From an uncultured Candidatus Melainabacteria bacterium (GTDB lineage: Bacteria > Cyanobacteriota > Vampirovibrionia > Gastranaerophilales > Gastranaerophilaceae), in the NCBI GenBank assembly GCA_934718275.1, contig CAKUZD010000004.1:124001-188000 (forward strand): a stretch of DNA of 64,000 nucleotides, given 5' to 3'. The notes beneath the pieces were generated by a model. The model was not told the origin of the DNA. It made no database searches and worked only from the letters and a program-made list of their open reading frames with translations. The translations under genes were made by a program, and so were the position numbers. This document shows positions 26,721-34,503 of this stretch, one piece after another (position 1 is the stretch's first letter; each line of letters starts with the position of its first letter).

Positions 26721-28022
26721 TTATAAAACAAAAGTTCCTGAAGAAAAAGTTTTTTCTCCATCTGTGAATTTGTAATCTACGGATTTGTCATTTTTAGTTA
26801 ATATCAGTTTTATTTTCATTTCAGGTTTTATTAATGATGAGAATTTAATTTTTTTTATTTTTTGGGGTATAAAGTCAATGTTAAATACATCTTTTATAAA
26901 TTCTTTTGCATAAAATAATTGAACAACTCCCGGTAAAATAGGAAAATTCGGGAAATGCCCTTTAAAGAAATTGCAATTTTTTGGAAATATTAAATCTAAT
27001 TCTGCTTTTTCATTATTAACAATATAATTTACAACATTTGGGTAAGTTACGTTTGTATTAAAAATTTCTTTAATTCTTGAATTATTAATTTTTCCACGAT
27101 TATTTACGGGCAATTCCGGTAAAAAACGCCATTTTTTAGGAGTAATAAAACCTTCACTAAATAGGGTTGTGTTATCTAAAAATTTTAGAACAGGTTGAGT
27201 TTTTATAAAAACTTCTTTTAATGTTTTAATAAGTTTAAGTTTTCCGTTGACTTCCAAAAATTTTCTTCCATCAGAATTCAAAACTATTGCAGCACAAAGT
27301 TTATCGTCAGATTTTAAACAATAAGATTTTTCAACAAGATTACAAGAATTTATAATATTTTCTATTTCTATGAGAGAAATTCTTTTCTCTTGTATTTTAA
27401 CTATTCTATCATTTCTTCCTTTTATAATAAAACTACCGTCATCAAAAATTTCTAATTCATCATTTAAATCAAGTTCCGGTTCATCAAAATAAGGAGAAAT
27501 AATTTTTTTATTGTTGTACTTTACGTTCTCAAAAAAATGAAAATTATCATCAGCGGATTGCCTGTATGCAATTACTCCTGCTTCTGTACTTCCATATATT
27601 TCTGTAACTCCATTTGAAATTGTTTTTAAATATTTAAATATTTTATTATCCAACTTTGCGCCGGCAGAAATTATCATTTCAGGTTTGTTTTTAAATTTAT
27701 AATTATATTTTTCCAATTTTTCTAAAAAAGATGGGGTTGAAACAAACACAAATTTTTTAAAATCTTTAATATCTTCCGGATATAAAACTCGTTCATGCTC
27801 TACTTTGCATCCCAAGGCTCTAGGAAGCATTATGGTAAAAGTTGTTCCATACATATAGTTATCAGTCACTGTTGTAACAAATACAGTGTCTTTAGAAAAC
27901 TTAAAAAAGTTGGCTAAGTCTTGACTTTCTGCAATTAAACATTCGCTGCTTTTGGTAACTGTTTTAGATTTTCCGGTTGTTCCTGATGTGTGAAAAATAA
28001 ATGATATATTATTTTTTTTCAT
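26721..28022 (-). CDS. Acyl/aryl-ACP ligase fused to a hotdog dehydratase
   Basis: A 433-residue fusion. Residues 1-325 are an AMP-forming ligase with HTSGTTGKSK (11-20), YGSTEAG (143-149), the hinge GRNDRIVKIQEKR (202-214) and catalytic-type Lys311 in NNRGKINNS. Residues from about 335 to 433 are an ApeI-like hotdog dehydratase with FFKGHFPNFPILPGVVQL. The ligase begins only ten residues before its ATP loop, so the N-terminal subdomain normal for this superfamily is missing. It would load an aromatic or acyl starter onto the ACP and dehydrate 3-hydroxyacyl-ACP. It overlaps the upstream membrane protein gene by 14 nt. Confidence 0.82.
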   Translation of the reverse strand: MKKNNISFIFHTSGTTGKSKTVTKSSECLIAESQDLANFFKFSKDTVFVTTVTDNYMYGTTFTIMLPRALGCKVEHERVLYPEDIKDFKKFVFVSTPSFLEKLEKYNYKFKNKPEMIISAGAKLDNKIFKYLKTISNGVTEIYGSTEAGVIAYRQSADDNFHFFENVKYNNKKIISPYFDEPELDLNDELEIFDDGSFIIKGRNDRIVKIQEKRISLIEIENIINSCNLVEKSYCLKSDDKLCAAIVLNSDGRKFLEVNGKLKLIKTLKEVFIKTQPVLKFLDNTTLFSEGFITPKKWRFLPELPVNNRGKINNSRIKEIFNTNVTYPNVVNYIVNNEKAELDLIFPKNCNFFKGHFPNFPILPGVVQLFYAKEFIKDVFNIDFIPQKIKKIKFSSLIKPEMKIKLILTKNDKSVDYKFTDGEKTFSSGTFVL

Positions 28023-28425
28023 ATTTTTTTCTCAAAATAATTCTTATAATATATTCTACCCCGAACATTATTCCAAGTGCAAGATATGAAATACAAGCGT
28101 TATAAAGTTCCCAAATTTTTGCAGACATAAAAACAGTTGTTATTGATATAATAAGGTTTATTAATAAAAAAGCACACCAAACATAAGTTAATTTTCTTGT
28201 GTAATTTCTACTGAAATCTGTTAATTTTCCATCTATTTTTTTTGCAAACTTTTGGATAACAGTTTCATCACAAAAAAGAGAAGAAAAGAAAATACAAAAA
28301 ATAAAAGAATTTACGATAACCGGATAGAATTTTAATGCATAAATTTTGCTGTAATGAAACAAAATTACAACCAAAACTGTTAAACAAATTGGAATTATTG
28401 GTTTTAATTTTCTTAAATTATTCAT
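28009..28425 (-). CDS. Small inner-membrane protein of the aryl-polyene-type locus (COG4648-like)
   Basis: A 138-residue protein with about four hydrophobic helices (residues 9-25, 35-50, 82-100 and 110-130) and basic ends, including a C-terminal RIILRKKYEKK. Position directly before the ligase matches the COG4648-type membrane protein of proteobacterial clusters (ApeG type), whose role is unknown. No Shine-Dalgarno site is present; TATAAT ends 6 nt before the ATG. It is the first gene of the second operon, 49 bp after the uvrC stop codon. It is shorter than the homologues I know. Confidence 0.65.
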   Translation of the reverse strand: MNNLRKLKPIIPICLTVLVVILFHYSKIYALKFYPVIVNSFIFCIFFSSLFCDETVIQKFAKKIDGKLTDFSRNYTRKLTYVWCAFLLINLIISITTVFMSAKIWELYNACISYLALGIMFGVEYIIRIILRKKYEKK

Positions 28426-28431
28426 AAATTT

Positions 28432-28437
28432 ATTATA
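28432..28437 (-). promoter_or_regulatory. -10 box of the second aryl-polyene-type operon, leaderless type
   Basis: TATAAT on the minus strand ends 6 nt before the ATG at 28425. No Shine-Dalgarno site is visible. Confidence 0.55.
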
Positions 28438-28474
28438 CCATTGAAACCTTTTCTTAAAAATTTTATTATATTTA

Positions 28475-30139
28475 CTAATAAGATTTTTTTACCATTGACT
28501 TAGAGCGTAAATTTCTGTGATAAGTGATGGCGAAGCGGTGAGCCTCGTCTCGTATGCGTTGAAACAGGAACAATGCACTGGAGTTTCGAGGTAATATTAC
28601 AGGTTGGGATTGTTTTGGGAGGAATACTTCTTCGTGCTTTTTGGCAAGGCTGACTATATCAATGTTTTTTACTCCGAGTTCTTCAATGATTTGCATAACA
28701 CTTGATAATTGTCCCTTGCCTCCATCAATTATAATTAAATCCGGCTTTTCCCATTTTGGTTCGCCCAGACGAGAAAGCCGTCTTGTCAAAACTTCCTTCA
28801 TTGACAAAAAGTCGTCAGGTTTACCTTCGGTTGTTTTAACTTTAAATCTTCTGTATTCAGAACCCTTTTTTATTCCGTTCTCAAATACTACCATTGAGGC
28901 AACTGTATTTGTCCCTTGAATATGAGAAATATCATAACATTCCATTCTGTGAGGAAAATTTTGGAGTTGAAGTTTTTCTGCTAAGTAAGAACCAATTTCA
29001 TTAAAATCTTCATATATTGATGCCATTTTTTTTATTTTTGCATTATCAAGAACTACTTTAGCATTTTTGTCTGCAAGCATTTGTAATTCTTTGCCTTGAG
29101 CAGATTTCCCATAACTTATTTTTACTTTTTTTTGAGCTAAAATTTCAAGCCATTCTTCATATAAGTTTTTTTCACCAACAGCTTCTAACTCGTTTGAAAT
29201 AATTCTGTCAGGATAGCCAAGTTTTAGTGTGCTATAGTATTCTTTGAAAAATGTTGCAAAAAACTCTGTTCTGTCGCTTTCTTCAACATCATAGACAAAA
29301 TCTTTTTTATCAATAAGCCTTCCTTCTCTAATCATTAGAATTACAATTGCAAAAATTCCATTATCCGACATAAGAGAAATTACATCTTCGTTGAGTTTTG
29401 TATTTTCATAAACAACTTTTTGTTTTTCTAATGTTTTAGCTAAGTCGTTATAGCTATCACGAAGTTTAGCAGCTTTTTCAAATTGTAAGCTGTCAGAATA
29501 TTTTTGCATTTGTTCTTTTAGTTGTTTCATTAGCTCGGACTGCTTTCCTGAAAGAAACAGTTCAGCCTGTTTTACTAAATTTTTATATTCTTCTGAGCTA
29601 ACTTTATTTTGGCAAGGAGCCATACATCTGCCTATGTGGTAATACAGGCATGGTCTGTCTTTAAATTTTGGAGTTTTGCATTGTTTGAGCGGGAAAATTT
29701 TTTTTAAAAAATCCAAAGTCGCATGCATAGCTCGAATATCTGTATAGGGCCCATAATATCTACCTTTATCAGGGTTAAGATTCTTTTTGCGAACGATTGT
29801 AATTCTTGGAAAATCTTCGTCTGTAATCAGAAAATACGGATATTTCTTGTCATCTTTTAATAAGATATTGTATTTTGGTTTATATTTTTTAATTAAATGA
29901 CTCTCAAGGATTAACGCTTCGACCTCAGTATTGGTAATAATATATTCCATTCGTTCGATTTGAGAAACTAGGACATTAACCTTTACGCTGTCATGTTTGC
30001 GGTTAAAATAACTCATAACACGGCGTTTTAAAATCTTGGCTTTTCCAACGTAAATTACTTCCCCATCATTGTTATAGTAAATATAACATCCGGGGAGTGA
30101 TGGTAATAATTTTAAAGTTTGTTTTAAATTGTCATTCAT
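28475..30139 (-). CDS. uvrC: Excinuclease ABC subunit C without C-terminal HhH domain
   Basis: A 554-residue UvrC, the double-nicking subunit of nucleotide excision repair. Domains in order: GIY-YIG nuclease (PGCYIYYNNDGEVIYVGKAK), a Cys cluster (CLYYHIGRCMAPC), the UvrB-binding UVR motif (QFEKAAKLRDSYNDL) and the RNase H-like nuclease with MECYDISHIQG, IIIDGGKGQ and DEAHRFAITYH. The protein stops 15 residues after the last motif, so the usual helix-hairpin-helix domain of about 55 residues is absent, and it is not found in either other frame downstream. The ATG at 30139 is chosen over TTG at 30142; TATAAT lies 7 nt upstream. Confidence 0.93.
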   Translation of the reverse strand: MNDNLKQTLKLLPSLPGCYIYYNNDGEVIYVGKAKILKRRVMSYFNRKHDSVKVNVLVSQIERMEYIITNTEVEALILESHLIKKYKPKYNILLKDDKKYPYFLITDEDFPRITIVRKKNLNPDKGRYYGPYTDIRAMHATLDFLKKIFPLKQCKTPKFKDRPCLYYHIGRCMAPCQNKVSSEEYKNLVKQAELFLSGKQSELMKQLKEQMQKYSDSLQFEKAAKLRDSYNDLAKTLEKQKVVYENTKLNEDVISLMSDNGIFAIVILMIREGRLIDKKDFVYDVEESDRTEFFATFFKEYYSTLKLGYPDRIISNELEAVGEKNLYEEWLEILAQKKVKISYGKSAQGKELQMLADKNAKVVLDNAKIKKMASIYEDFNEIGSYLAEKLQLQNFPHRMECYDISHIQGTNTVASMVVFENGIKKGSEYRRFKVKTTEGKPDDFLSMKEVLTRRLSRLGEPKWEKPDLIIIDGGKGQLSSVMQIIEELGVKNIDIVSLAKKHEEVFLPKQSQPVILPRNSSALFLFQRIRDEAHRFAITYHRNLRSKSMVKKSY

Positions 30140-30146
30140 CAACTTT

Positions 30147-30152
30147 ATTATA
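30147..30152 (-). promoter_or_regulatory. -10 box of uvrC, leaderless type
   Basis: TATAAT on the minus strand ends 7 nt before the uvrC ATG at 30139, with no Shine-Dalgarno site. Confidence 0.5.
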
Positions 30153-30187
30153 ACATGTTTTTAAATGTTGAGATAATTTGGTTTTAG

Positions 30188-30598
30188 TTATTTTGTTACG
30201 TAAAAATCTGCTTGGGTAAGTACTTTGTGCGGATTGTCTTTTGAATAAACTTTCATTATATAAAAACCATTTTCGTTCAAAACAAAATAATCGGTATAAT
30301 AATTTATTTCTTCATCTTTTAATCTTATATTATATGTTTGTTGTAATTTGTATCCCAATTGTCCGTAGCTATTGTCTTTTTTTATGATTTGGATGTACAA
30401 ATATCTGGATTCAACTTTTTTAGGCATTAAGATTACGTAGTAAATCCTTCTGCCTGCAAGGAAAGTTTTTGAATAGTCATAAATATTTTTTTCGCTAATC
30501 GGATATTTATTGAATAAAATTGCAGCTCTATCTGTAGTACAAGCTGATGTTACAAACATTGTAAACAAAATCGTGAATGTTAAGATTAATTTTTTCAT
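30188..30598 (-). CDS. Putative lipoprotein of unknown function
   Basis: A 136-residue protein with a lipoprotein signal: MKKLILTFTILFTMFVTSAC, where TSAC is a plausible lipobox and the cysteine at residue 20 would be lipidated. The mature part is rich in beta-type alternation with many Tyr residues (YYVILM, YLYIQII, NYYTDYFVLN) and may form a small beta sandwich. It overlaps the large TPR gene by 4 nt, so the two are co-translated and may act together at the envelope. I do not recognise a family. Confidence 0.7.
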   Translation of the reverse strand: MKKLILTFTILFTMFVTSACTTDRAAILFNKYPISEKNIYDYSKTFLAGRRIYYVILMPKKVESRYLYIQIIKKDNSYGQLGYKLQQTYNIRLKDEEINYYTDYFVLNENGFYIMKVYSKDNPHKVLTQADFYVTK

Positions 30599-32634
30599 TT
30601 TTCTAGTGTTTTAATTTTTGCTTCAACAGCTTTTGTTGTTGCTTCATCTTTGCTATGAGTTAAAAAGATTTTATAATTGTTCAAAGCTTCTTTTGTATTT
30701 CCATCTTGCTCATAAGCAATACCTAAGGCGTAGTATGCGTATCCGTAATTTGGATTAAGTGCGATTACGCGATGGAATGCTTCTTTGGCTTTTCCGTTAC
30801 TTTTGTCATTCGCGTAAACAAGTCCTAAATTAAACCAACCATCAGTGTAATTCGGGTTTACAACGATTGATTTTTTATAAAAACTTATAGCGTTTTTGCT
30901 GTCATTTTTAAGTTTATAAATATTACCTATTTTTAGTAACGTAACTTCGTCAGATGGATTAATTTTCAAAGCCTCTTGATAGTTATGAATTGCAACATCA
31001 TAATTTTTGCTTTTGTAATTTTCATCGCCTTTTACGATTAAATTCTTATTTTGTTCTGCATCTTCTGCTTCACCGGCTTTTATTGAGTCCATAGAAAGTG
31101 AAATTTCTTTAATTCCGTCACCGGTGTCAGCTGTGTTGAGCCCAACCTGTTTGTTTGATGCGGCAATAAATTCTGTAAATTCTTTGCTGTATTGGTTTTT
31201 ATCAGGGGACATTTTTATGGCTTTTTCGTAATACTCAGTAGCTTTATCATTTAATCCGCAAGCTCTATATGATTTTGCAAGTCCGTAATATGCGAAGCTG
31301 TCTTTAGTTCCGCTTTCAATAGCTTTTTCAAAATACTCTGTTGATAAAGTATAATTTTGAGCATTTAAATTTTCTTCACCCAATGAAACATAAGCTGCAG
31401 TTAAATTAGCACTGATTGAGGCGTTTGGTTTTTCTTGTAATAATTCTGTATAAATATCAATTGCTCCGTTATAATTTTTCATCGCATGAAGAACCAATGC
31501 TTTGTTAAATCTTAAATTGTAATCGTCTTTTTTAGTAATAAGTGCTTCATTGTAATATTTTAGTGCGTTTGTATAATCGTGTTTTAAATGATAACATTCA
31601 GCCAAATCTTCTTCCAAATTTGCATTTTTCTTGTCTTTTTGGAGTTCAATAGCTTTTTCATAATTCGCAATTGTATTGTCAAGTTGGTTTAAGCGTTTGT
31701 ATACAATCCCTATATTTTGGTAAGCTCTTGCATCATCCGGATAATTTGCTATATATATTTTGTAATTTTCAATTGCAGCTTCATCTTGACCCATGTCAGC
31801 CAACAAGTTGCCATAATCAAAACGAATAGAGTGTAATGACGGTTGTTGTCTGAATACTACATCATATTGAGCCAATGCTAAATCGTTTTTATTCAATTCC
31901 TGATATGATAAAGCGAGATTTACGTGTGCAGAAGTATTTTCGGGATTTGTTTCTACGGCTTTTTCCAAAAATTCGCAAGCTTTATCATAATCTTTGGTTT
32001 GGAATAATGCTAAACCATAGTTTGAAAAGTTTTTAAATCCTGTTGGATTTTTTGTATAAAGAGTATTATATTCTTTTACGGCATTTTCATACTCTCCGTC
32101 ACTAATGTACGATGCAGCAAGGTTCTCTCTTGCATCTTGGTGTTGAGAATATGTTGACAAAAATTTGTTATAATTTTCGATTGCATGTTTATAATCTCTC
32201 AATTGATATTGTACGTTTGCGATATTCAAGTAATTATATAAATACTCAGGGCACATTTCAGCTACTTTATTATATGCTTGCAGAGCTTCTAAATATTTTC
32301 CTTGATTTTCATAAATATTACCGACACTTAAATATACATAACCGTCTGATGGTCTAAGTTCAAGAACTTTTGAATATGTATCTAATGCTTTTTCATATTC
32401 TCCCATTTCACTGTAAACTCCGGCAAGTTTTGTATAAATCATAACGTCATTCCCTGCAAGAGTAAGTGCTTGTTGCAATTTGTTGACAGCAGTTTGATAA
32501 TCTTCTTTATATTCCGCAGAACAAGCTTGTTGATACAATGAGTTTGCTTCCGGAACCATAGCTTGTGCGGTAGTTTGCACGCCTGTTAACATAAGTGATA
32601 ATAATGCCGAAAATAATAACTTCTTATTAATAAT
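30595..32634 (-). CDS. Large secreted TPR-repeat protein with probable ATT start
   Basis: A protein of about 679 residues, nearly all tetratricopeptide repeats (for example AYNKVAEMCPEYLYNYLNIA and ALKINPSDEVTLLKIGNIYK), at least 14 in series; these form protein-binding solenoids. The first ATG (32592) lacks a ribosome site and would cut the signal peptide in half. Reading upstream in frame gives INKKLLFSALLSLMLTGVQ ending at an AQA cleavage-like site, preceded by AGGAG 6 nt before ATT at 32634; a TAG stop lies just beyond. A second ATT at 32631 is also possible. The start codon therefore appears to be ATT. It likely acts in the periplasm with the lipoprotein encoded next. Confidence 0.78.
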   Translation of the reverse strand: MINKKLLFSALLSLMLTGVQTTAQAMVPEANSLYQQACSAEYKEDYQTAVNKLQQALTLAGNDVMIYTKLAGVYSEMGEYEKALDTYSKVLELRPSDGYVYLSVGNIYENQGKYLEALQAYNKVAEMCPEYLYNYLNIANVQYQLRDYKHAIENYNKFLSTYSQHQDARENLAASYISDGEYENAVKEYNTLYTKNPTGFKNFSNYGLALFQTKDYDKACEFLEKAVETNPENTSAHVNLALSYQELNKNDLALAQYDVVFRQQPSLHSIRFDYGNLLADMGQDEAAIENYKIYIANYPDDARAYQNIGIVYKRLNQLDNTIANYEKAIELQKDKKNANLEEDLAECYHLKHDYTNALKYYNEALITKKDDYNLRFNKALVLHAMKNYNGAIDIYTELLQEKPNASISANLTAAYVSLGEENLNAQNYTLSTEYFEKAIESGTKDSFAYYGLAKSYRACGLNDKATEYYEKAIKMSPDKNQYSKEFTEFIAASNKQVGLNTADTGDGIKEISLSMDSIKAGEAEDAEQNKNLIVKGDENYKSKNYDVAIHNYQEALKINPSDEVTLLKIGNIYKLKNDSKNAISFYKKSIVVNPNYTDGWFNLGLVYANDKSNGKAKEAFHRVIALNPNYGYAYYALGIAYEQDGNTKEALNNYKIFLTHSKDEATTKAVEAKIKTLEK

Positions 32635-32669
32635 GCCACTCTCCTAATCTGCAATAATAACTTAACGAC

Positions 32670-32698
32670 ATTATAGCAGAAAAAGCAGATTAATGCAA
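32670..32698 (-). promoter_or_regulatory. Promoter of the TPR gene
   Basis: On the minus strand, TTGCAT (32698-32693) and extended TGCTATAAT (hexamer 32675-32670) with a 17-bp spacer, about 35 nt before the proposed ATT start. Confidence 0.75.
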
Positions 32699-32920
32699 AA
32701 TATTAATTTGTTAAGAATAAAGATATATACGTACTGTAAGATAAAATTATCTGACATGGCAATTGAATAAATTTTGGTGTTTGTGTAATATTTTAATGTC
32801 AATAAATTCTGCAGATGTTTAACAAAAATTTACATAGGCGATTTCCAAGCAGGACTTTGATTTCGCTCGCGTGTATAGTAAGAGCCACTAGAAAAAGGTG
32901 TAAATATATGTTATAATACA
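32699..32920. other. Intergenic stretch without recognised content
   Basis: AT-rich spacer between two divergent promoters. I see no gene, repeat or clear operator in it; an open frame on the minus strand across 32799-33035 is the shadow of the small plus-strand gene. Confidence 0.5.
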
Positions 32921-32929
32921 TGCTATAAT
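32921..32929 (+). promoter_or_regulatory. Extended -10 promoter of the 53-residue gene
   Basis: TGCTATAAT is an ideal extended -10 element; another TATAAT lies at 32912-32917. A ribosome site AAAGGAG follows before the ATG at 32980. Confidence 0.65.
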
Positions 32930-32979
32930 TTATGCATGAATTATATATGGTCACTAAAGGAAACAAAAGGAGTAGGTCT

Positions 32980-33141
32980 ATGACAGTGTTAGCTTCAGAA
33001 ACAATTAAACCAAAAACAACAAAATCAAAATTCAATGATGAATTTGAAAATTATTTGAAAAATCAATGCTTAAAAACAACTTTTAACGGTATTGAGGTGG
33101 AAACTTTTTCTTGGTACAAGAAAGTTTTGGGATTGGTATAA
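32980..33141 (+). CDS. Small basic protein (53 residues) of unknown function
   Basis: A 53-residue protein beginning MTVLASETIKPK and ending SWYKKVLGLV. It is hydrophilic and lysine-rich with one conserved-looking Cys (KNQCLKTTF). The ATG has AAAGGAG 8 nt upstream, an extended -10 promoter and a strong terminator downstream, so it is a complete single-gene unit and likely real. An in-frame ATG at 32932 lies in the promoter-leader area and is not preferred. No family recognised. Confidence 0.65.
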   Translation: MTVLASETIKPKTTKSKFNDEFENYLKNQCLKTTFNGIEVETFSWYKKVLGLV

Positions 33142-33198
33142 AATAATATAATTACTGTTAAAGGATTATTTAGGGAATGTCAAAGAGATTTTTACTAT

Positions 33199-33236
33199 AA
33201 AGTACAACCTTTAAGCTAAGGTTGTACTTTTGGGTT
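33199..33236. terminator. Strong bidirectional terminator
   Basis: AAAGTACAACCTT at 33199-33211 pairs perfectly with AAGGTTGTACTTT at 33218-33230 around a 6-nt loop. It can end both the 53-residue gene and the convergent pentapeptide-repeat gene. Confidence 0.9.
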
Positions 33237-33260
33237 GTGTTTTTTGTGTTTTTGAATGTA

Positions 33261-33791
33261 TTACCAATCAGAAGCAACTTCATCTTCATCATCTTGTAGT
33301 GAGGATAAATCTTTGTGGTCAGAACCATCAAAACCTTCAGGTAACATATCATCGTCAGGCCAAATTGTATCTTCATCATAGCGAGATGCGTTTAGATTTA
33401 GTGAGGCAGTTAAATCAGAATTGCTTAAATCAGTTTCTGATAAAATACATCCTGCCATATCACTATCAGAAAAATTGCAGTATGTCATTTCTGCGTAACT
33501 ACAATCCGCTCCGGTTAATAATGCATCTGTAAAATCGCACTCTAAAACTCTGGCACGTGTAAAATCTACTGATGTCAAATCTGTATTTGTAAAATTTACA
33601 AATGATAAATTGCAATCTGCAAAAGAGCTTGAGTTTAAATCAGCATTAGAAAAATCGACTTCAGATAAATTAATTCCGGAAAAATCGACTTCAGATAAGT
33701 CAATTTCTTCTTGTTCGGCCTTCCACTCATTAAATTTTTCAGGGTTTTTTCTTAATAATTCGACTAGTTCTTCTTTTGTGTAATCTATCAT
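33261..33791 (-). CDS. Pentapeptide-repeat protein
   Basis: A 176-residue protein. After an N-terminal helix (YTKEELVELLRKNPEKFNEW) come about 18 five-residue repeats of the A(D/N)LXX kind, such as VDFSG INLSE VDFSN ADLNS, which fold into a square beta helix. The C-terminal 45 residues are strongly acidic (DDDMLPEGFDG, DDEDEVASDW). Some pentapeptide proteins mimic DNA and protect gyrase, and the acidic surface would fit, but that role is not shown. AAAGGAG precedes the ATG. Confidence 0.85.
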   Translation of the reverse strand: MIDYTKEELVELLRKNPEKFNEWKAEQEEIDLSEVDFSGINLSEVDFSNADLNSSSFADCNLSFVNFTNTDLTSVDFTRARVLECDFTDALLTGADCSYAEMTYCNFSDSDMAGCILSETDLSNSDLTASLNLNASRYDEDTIWPDDDMLPEGFDGSDHKDLSSLQDDEDEVASDW

Positions 33792-33879
33792 TTTATTTAT
33801 TTCTCCTTTATATGGGTTAGTATTTATATTAACAATTACTAATTTTTGTGCAGGTTTGGAGCAATTTTATTTTGACTTT

Positions 33880-34491
33880 TTAATTTTCTCGCAAATATCC
33901 TGCAACGAGAACAGCTTGTGTTCTGTTTGTTACTTTTAGTTTTTTGAATATGCTATTTAAGTGTGTTTTTATAGTAACCTCTTTTACAAACATTTTGTCT
34001 GCAATCTGTTTATTACTTGCCCCGTTTGCAACCATTTCTAACACTTCTTTTTCTTTAGATGTTAAAAGGTTCTGAGAGGTTATTTGTTGGTTATTTTTAA
34101 TTGGTTGTTGTTGCCATTGAGCGCGTCTAAGTACGGCTTCCATTCTGGCTAGAAGGTTTGGTAGGATAAATGGTTTCATTATATAATCATCAGCACCAAT
34201 TTTTAAGCCTGCTACCATTTTTTCTTCATCATTAACCGCAGTTAGCATAATTACGGGTAAATGTTTTGTATTTTCATTTAAGCGAATTTCTTTTAATGTT
34301 TGCCAACCGTTTAAATTAGGCATCATAACATCAAGAAGTACAATATTAAAAATCTTGTTTTTGTCGGAAAGAATTTTGAGTGCCTGAACGCCATCATTTG
34401 CCGTTGTTACTTCATATCCGTAAAAAGGCAGTGCGTCTTTTAAATATTTGGAATTGTCGTCAACCAGTAAAACACTTGTTAATTCCGGCAT
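33880..34491 (-). CDS. Response regulator, receiver plus LuxR-type HTH (first)
   Basis: A 203-residue two-domain regulator. The receiver domain has VLLVDDN, the phosphorylated Asp in LLDVMMPNLNG, the Thr of IMLTA and the Lys of YIMKPF. The LuxR/NarL-type HTH has LTSKEKEVLEMVANGASNKQIAD and KVTNRTQAVLVA. It would bind DNA when phosphorylated. The ATG at 34491 is chosen over a TTG at 34500 because AAGGA lies at a normal distance from the ATG. It is the last gene of the HD-GYP operon; no histidine kinase is nearby. Confidence 0.9.
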   Translation of the reverse strand: MPELTSVLLVDDNSKYLKDALPFYGYEVTTANDGVQALKILSDKNKIFNIVLLDVMMPNLNGWQTLKEIRLNENTKHLPVIMLTAVNDEEKMVAGLKIGADDYIMKPFILPNLLARMEAVLRRAQWQQQPIKNNQQITSQNLLTSKEKEVLEMVANGASNKQIADKMFVKEVTIKTHLNSIFKKLKVTNRTQAVLVAGYLREN

Positions 34492-34503
34492 AGCATTCAA
34501 TCC

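Noticed and set aside
28441..28505. A frameshift in the A7 run at the end of uvrC restoring the HhH domain
   Set aside because: Reading one base longer or shorter gave no HhH-like sequence before the next gene.
32635..32640. GTG as start codon of the large TPR protein
   Set aside because: The GTG just after AGGAG is in a different frame from the TPR protein, so it would need a frameshift; ATT is in frame.
32799..33035. Open frame on the minus strand, 78 codons, hydrophobic
   Set aside because: It lies over the promoter and start of the plus-strand 53-residue gene, has no ribosome site, and its hydrophobicity follows from reading AT-rich DNA backwards.
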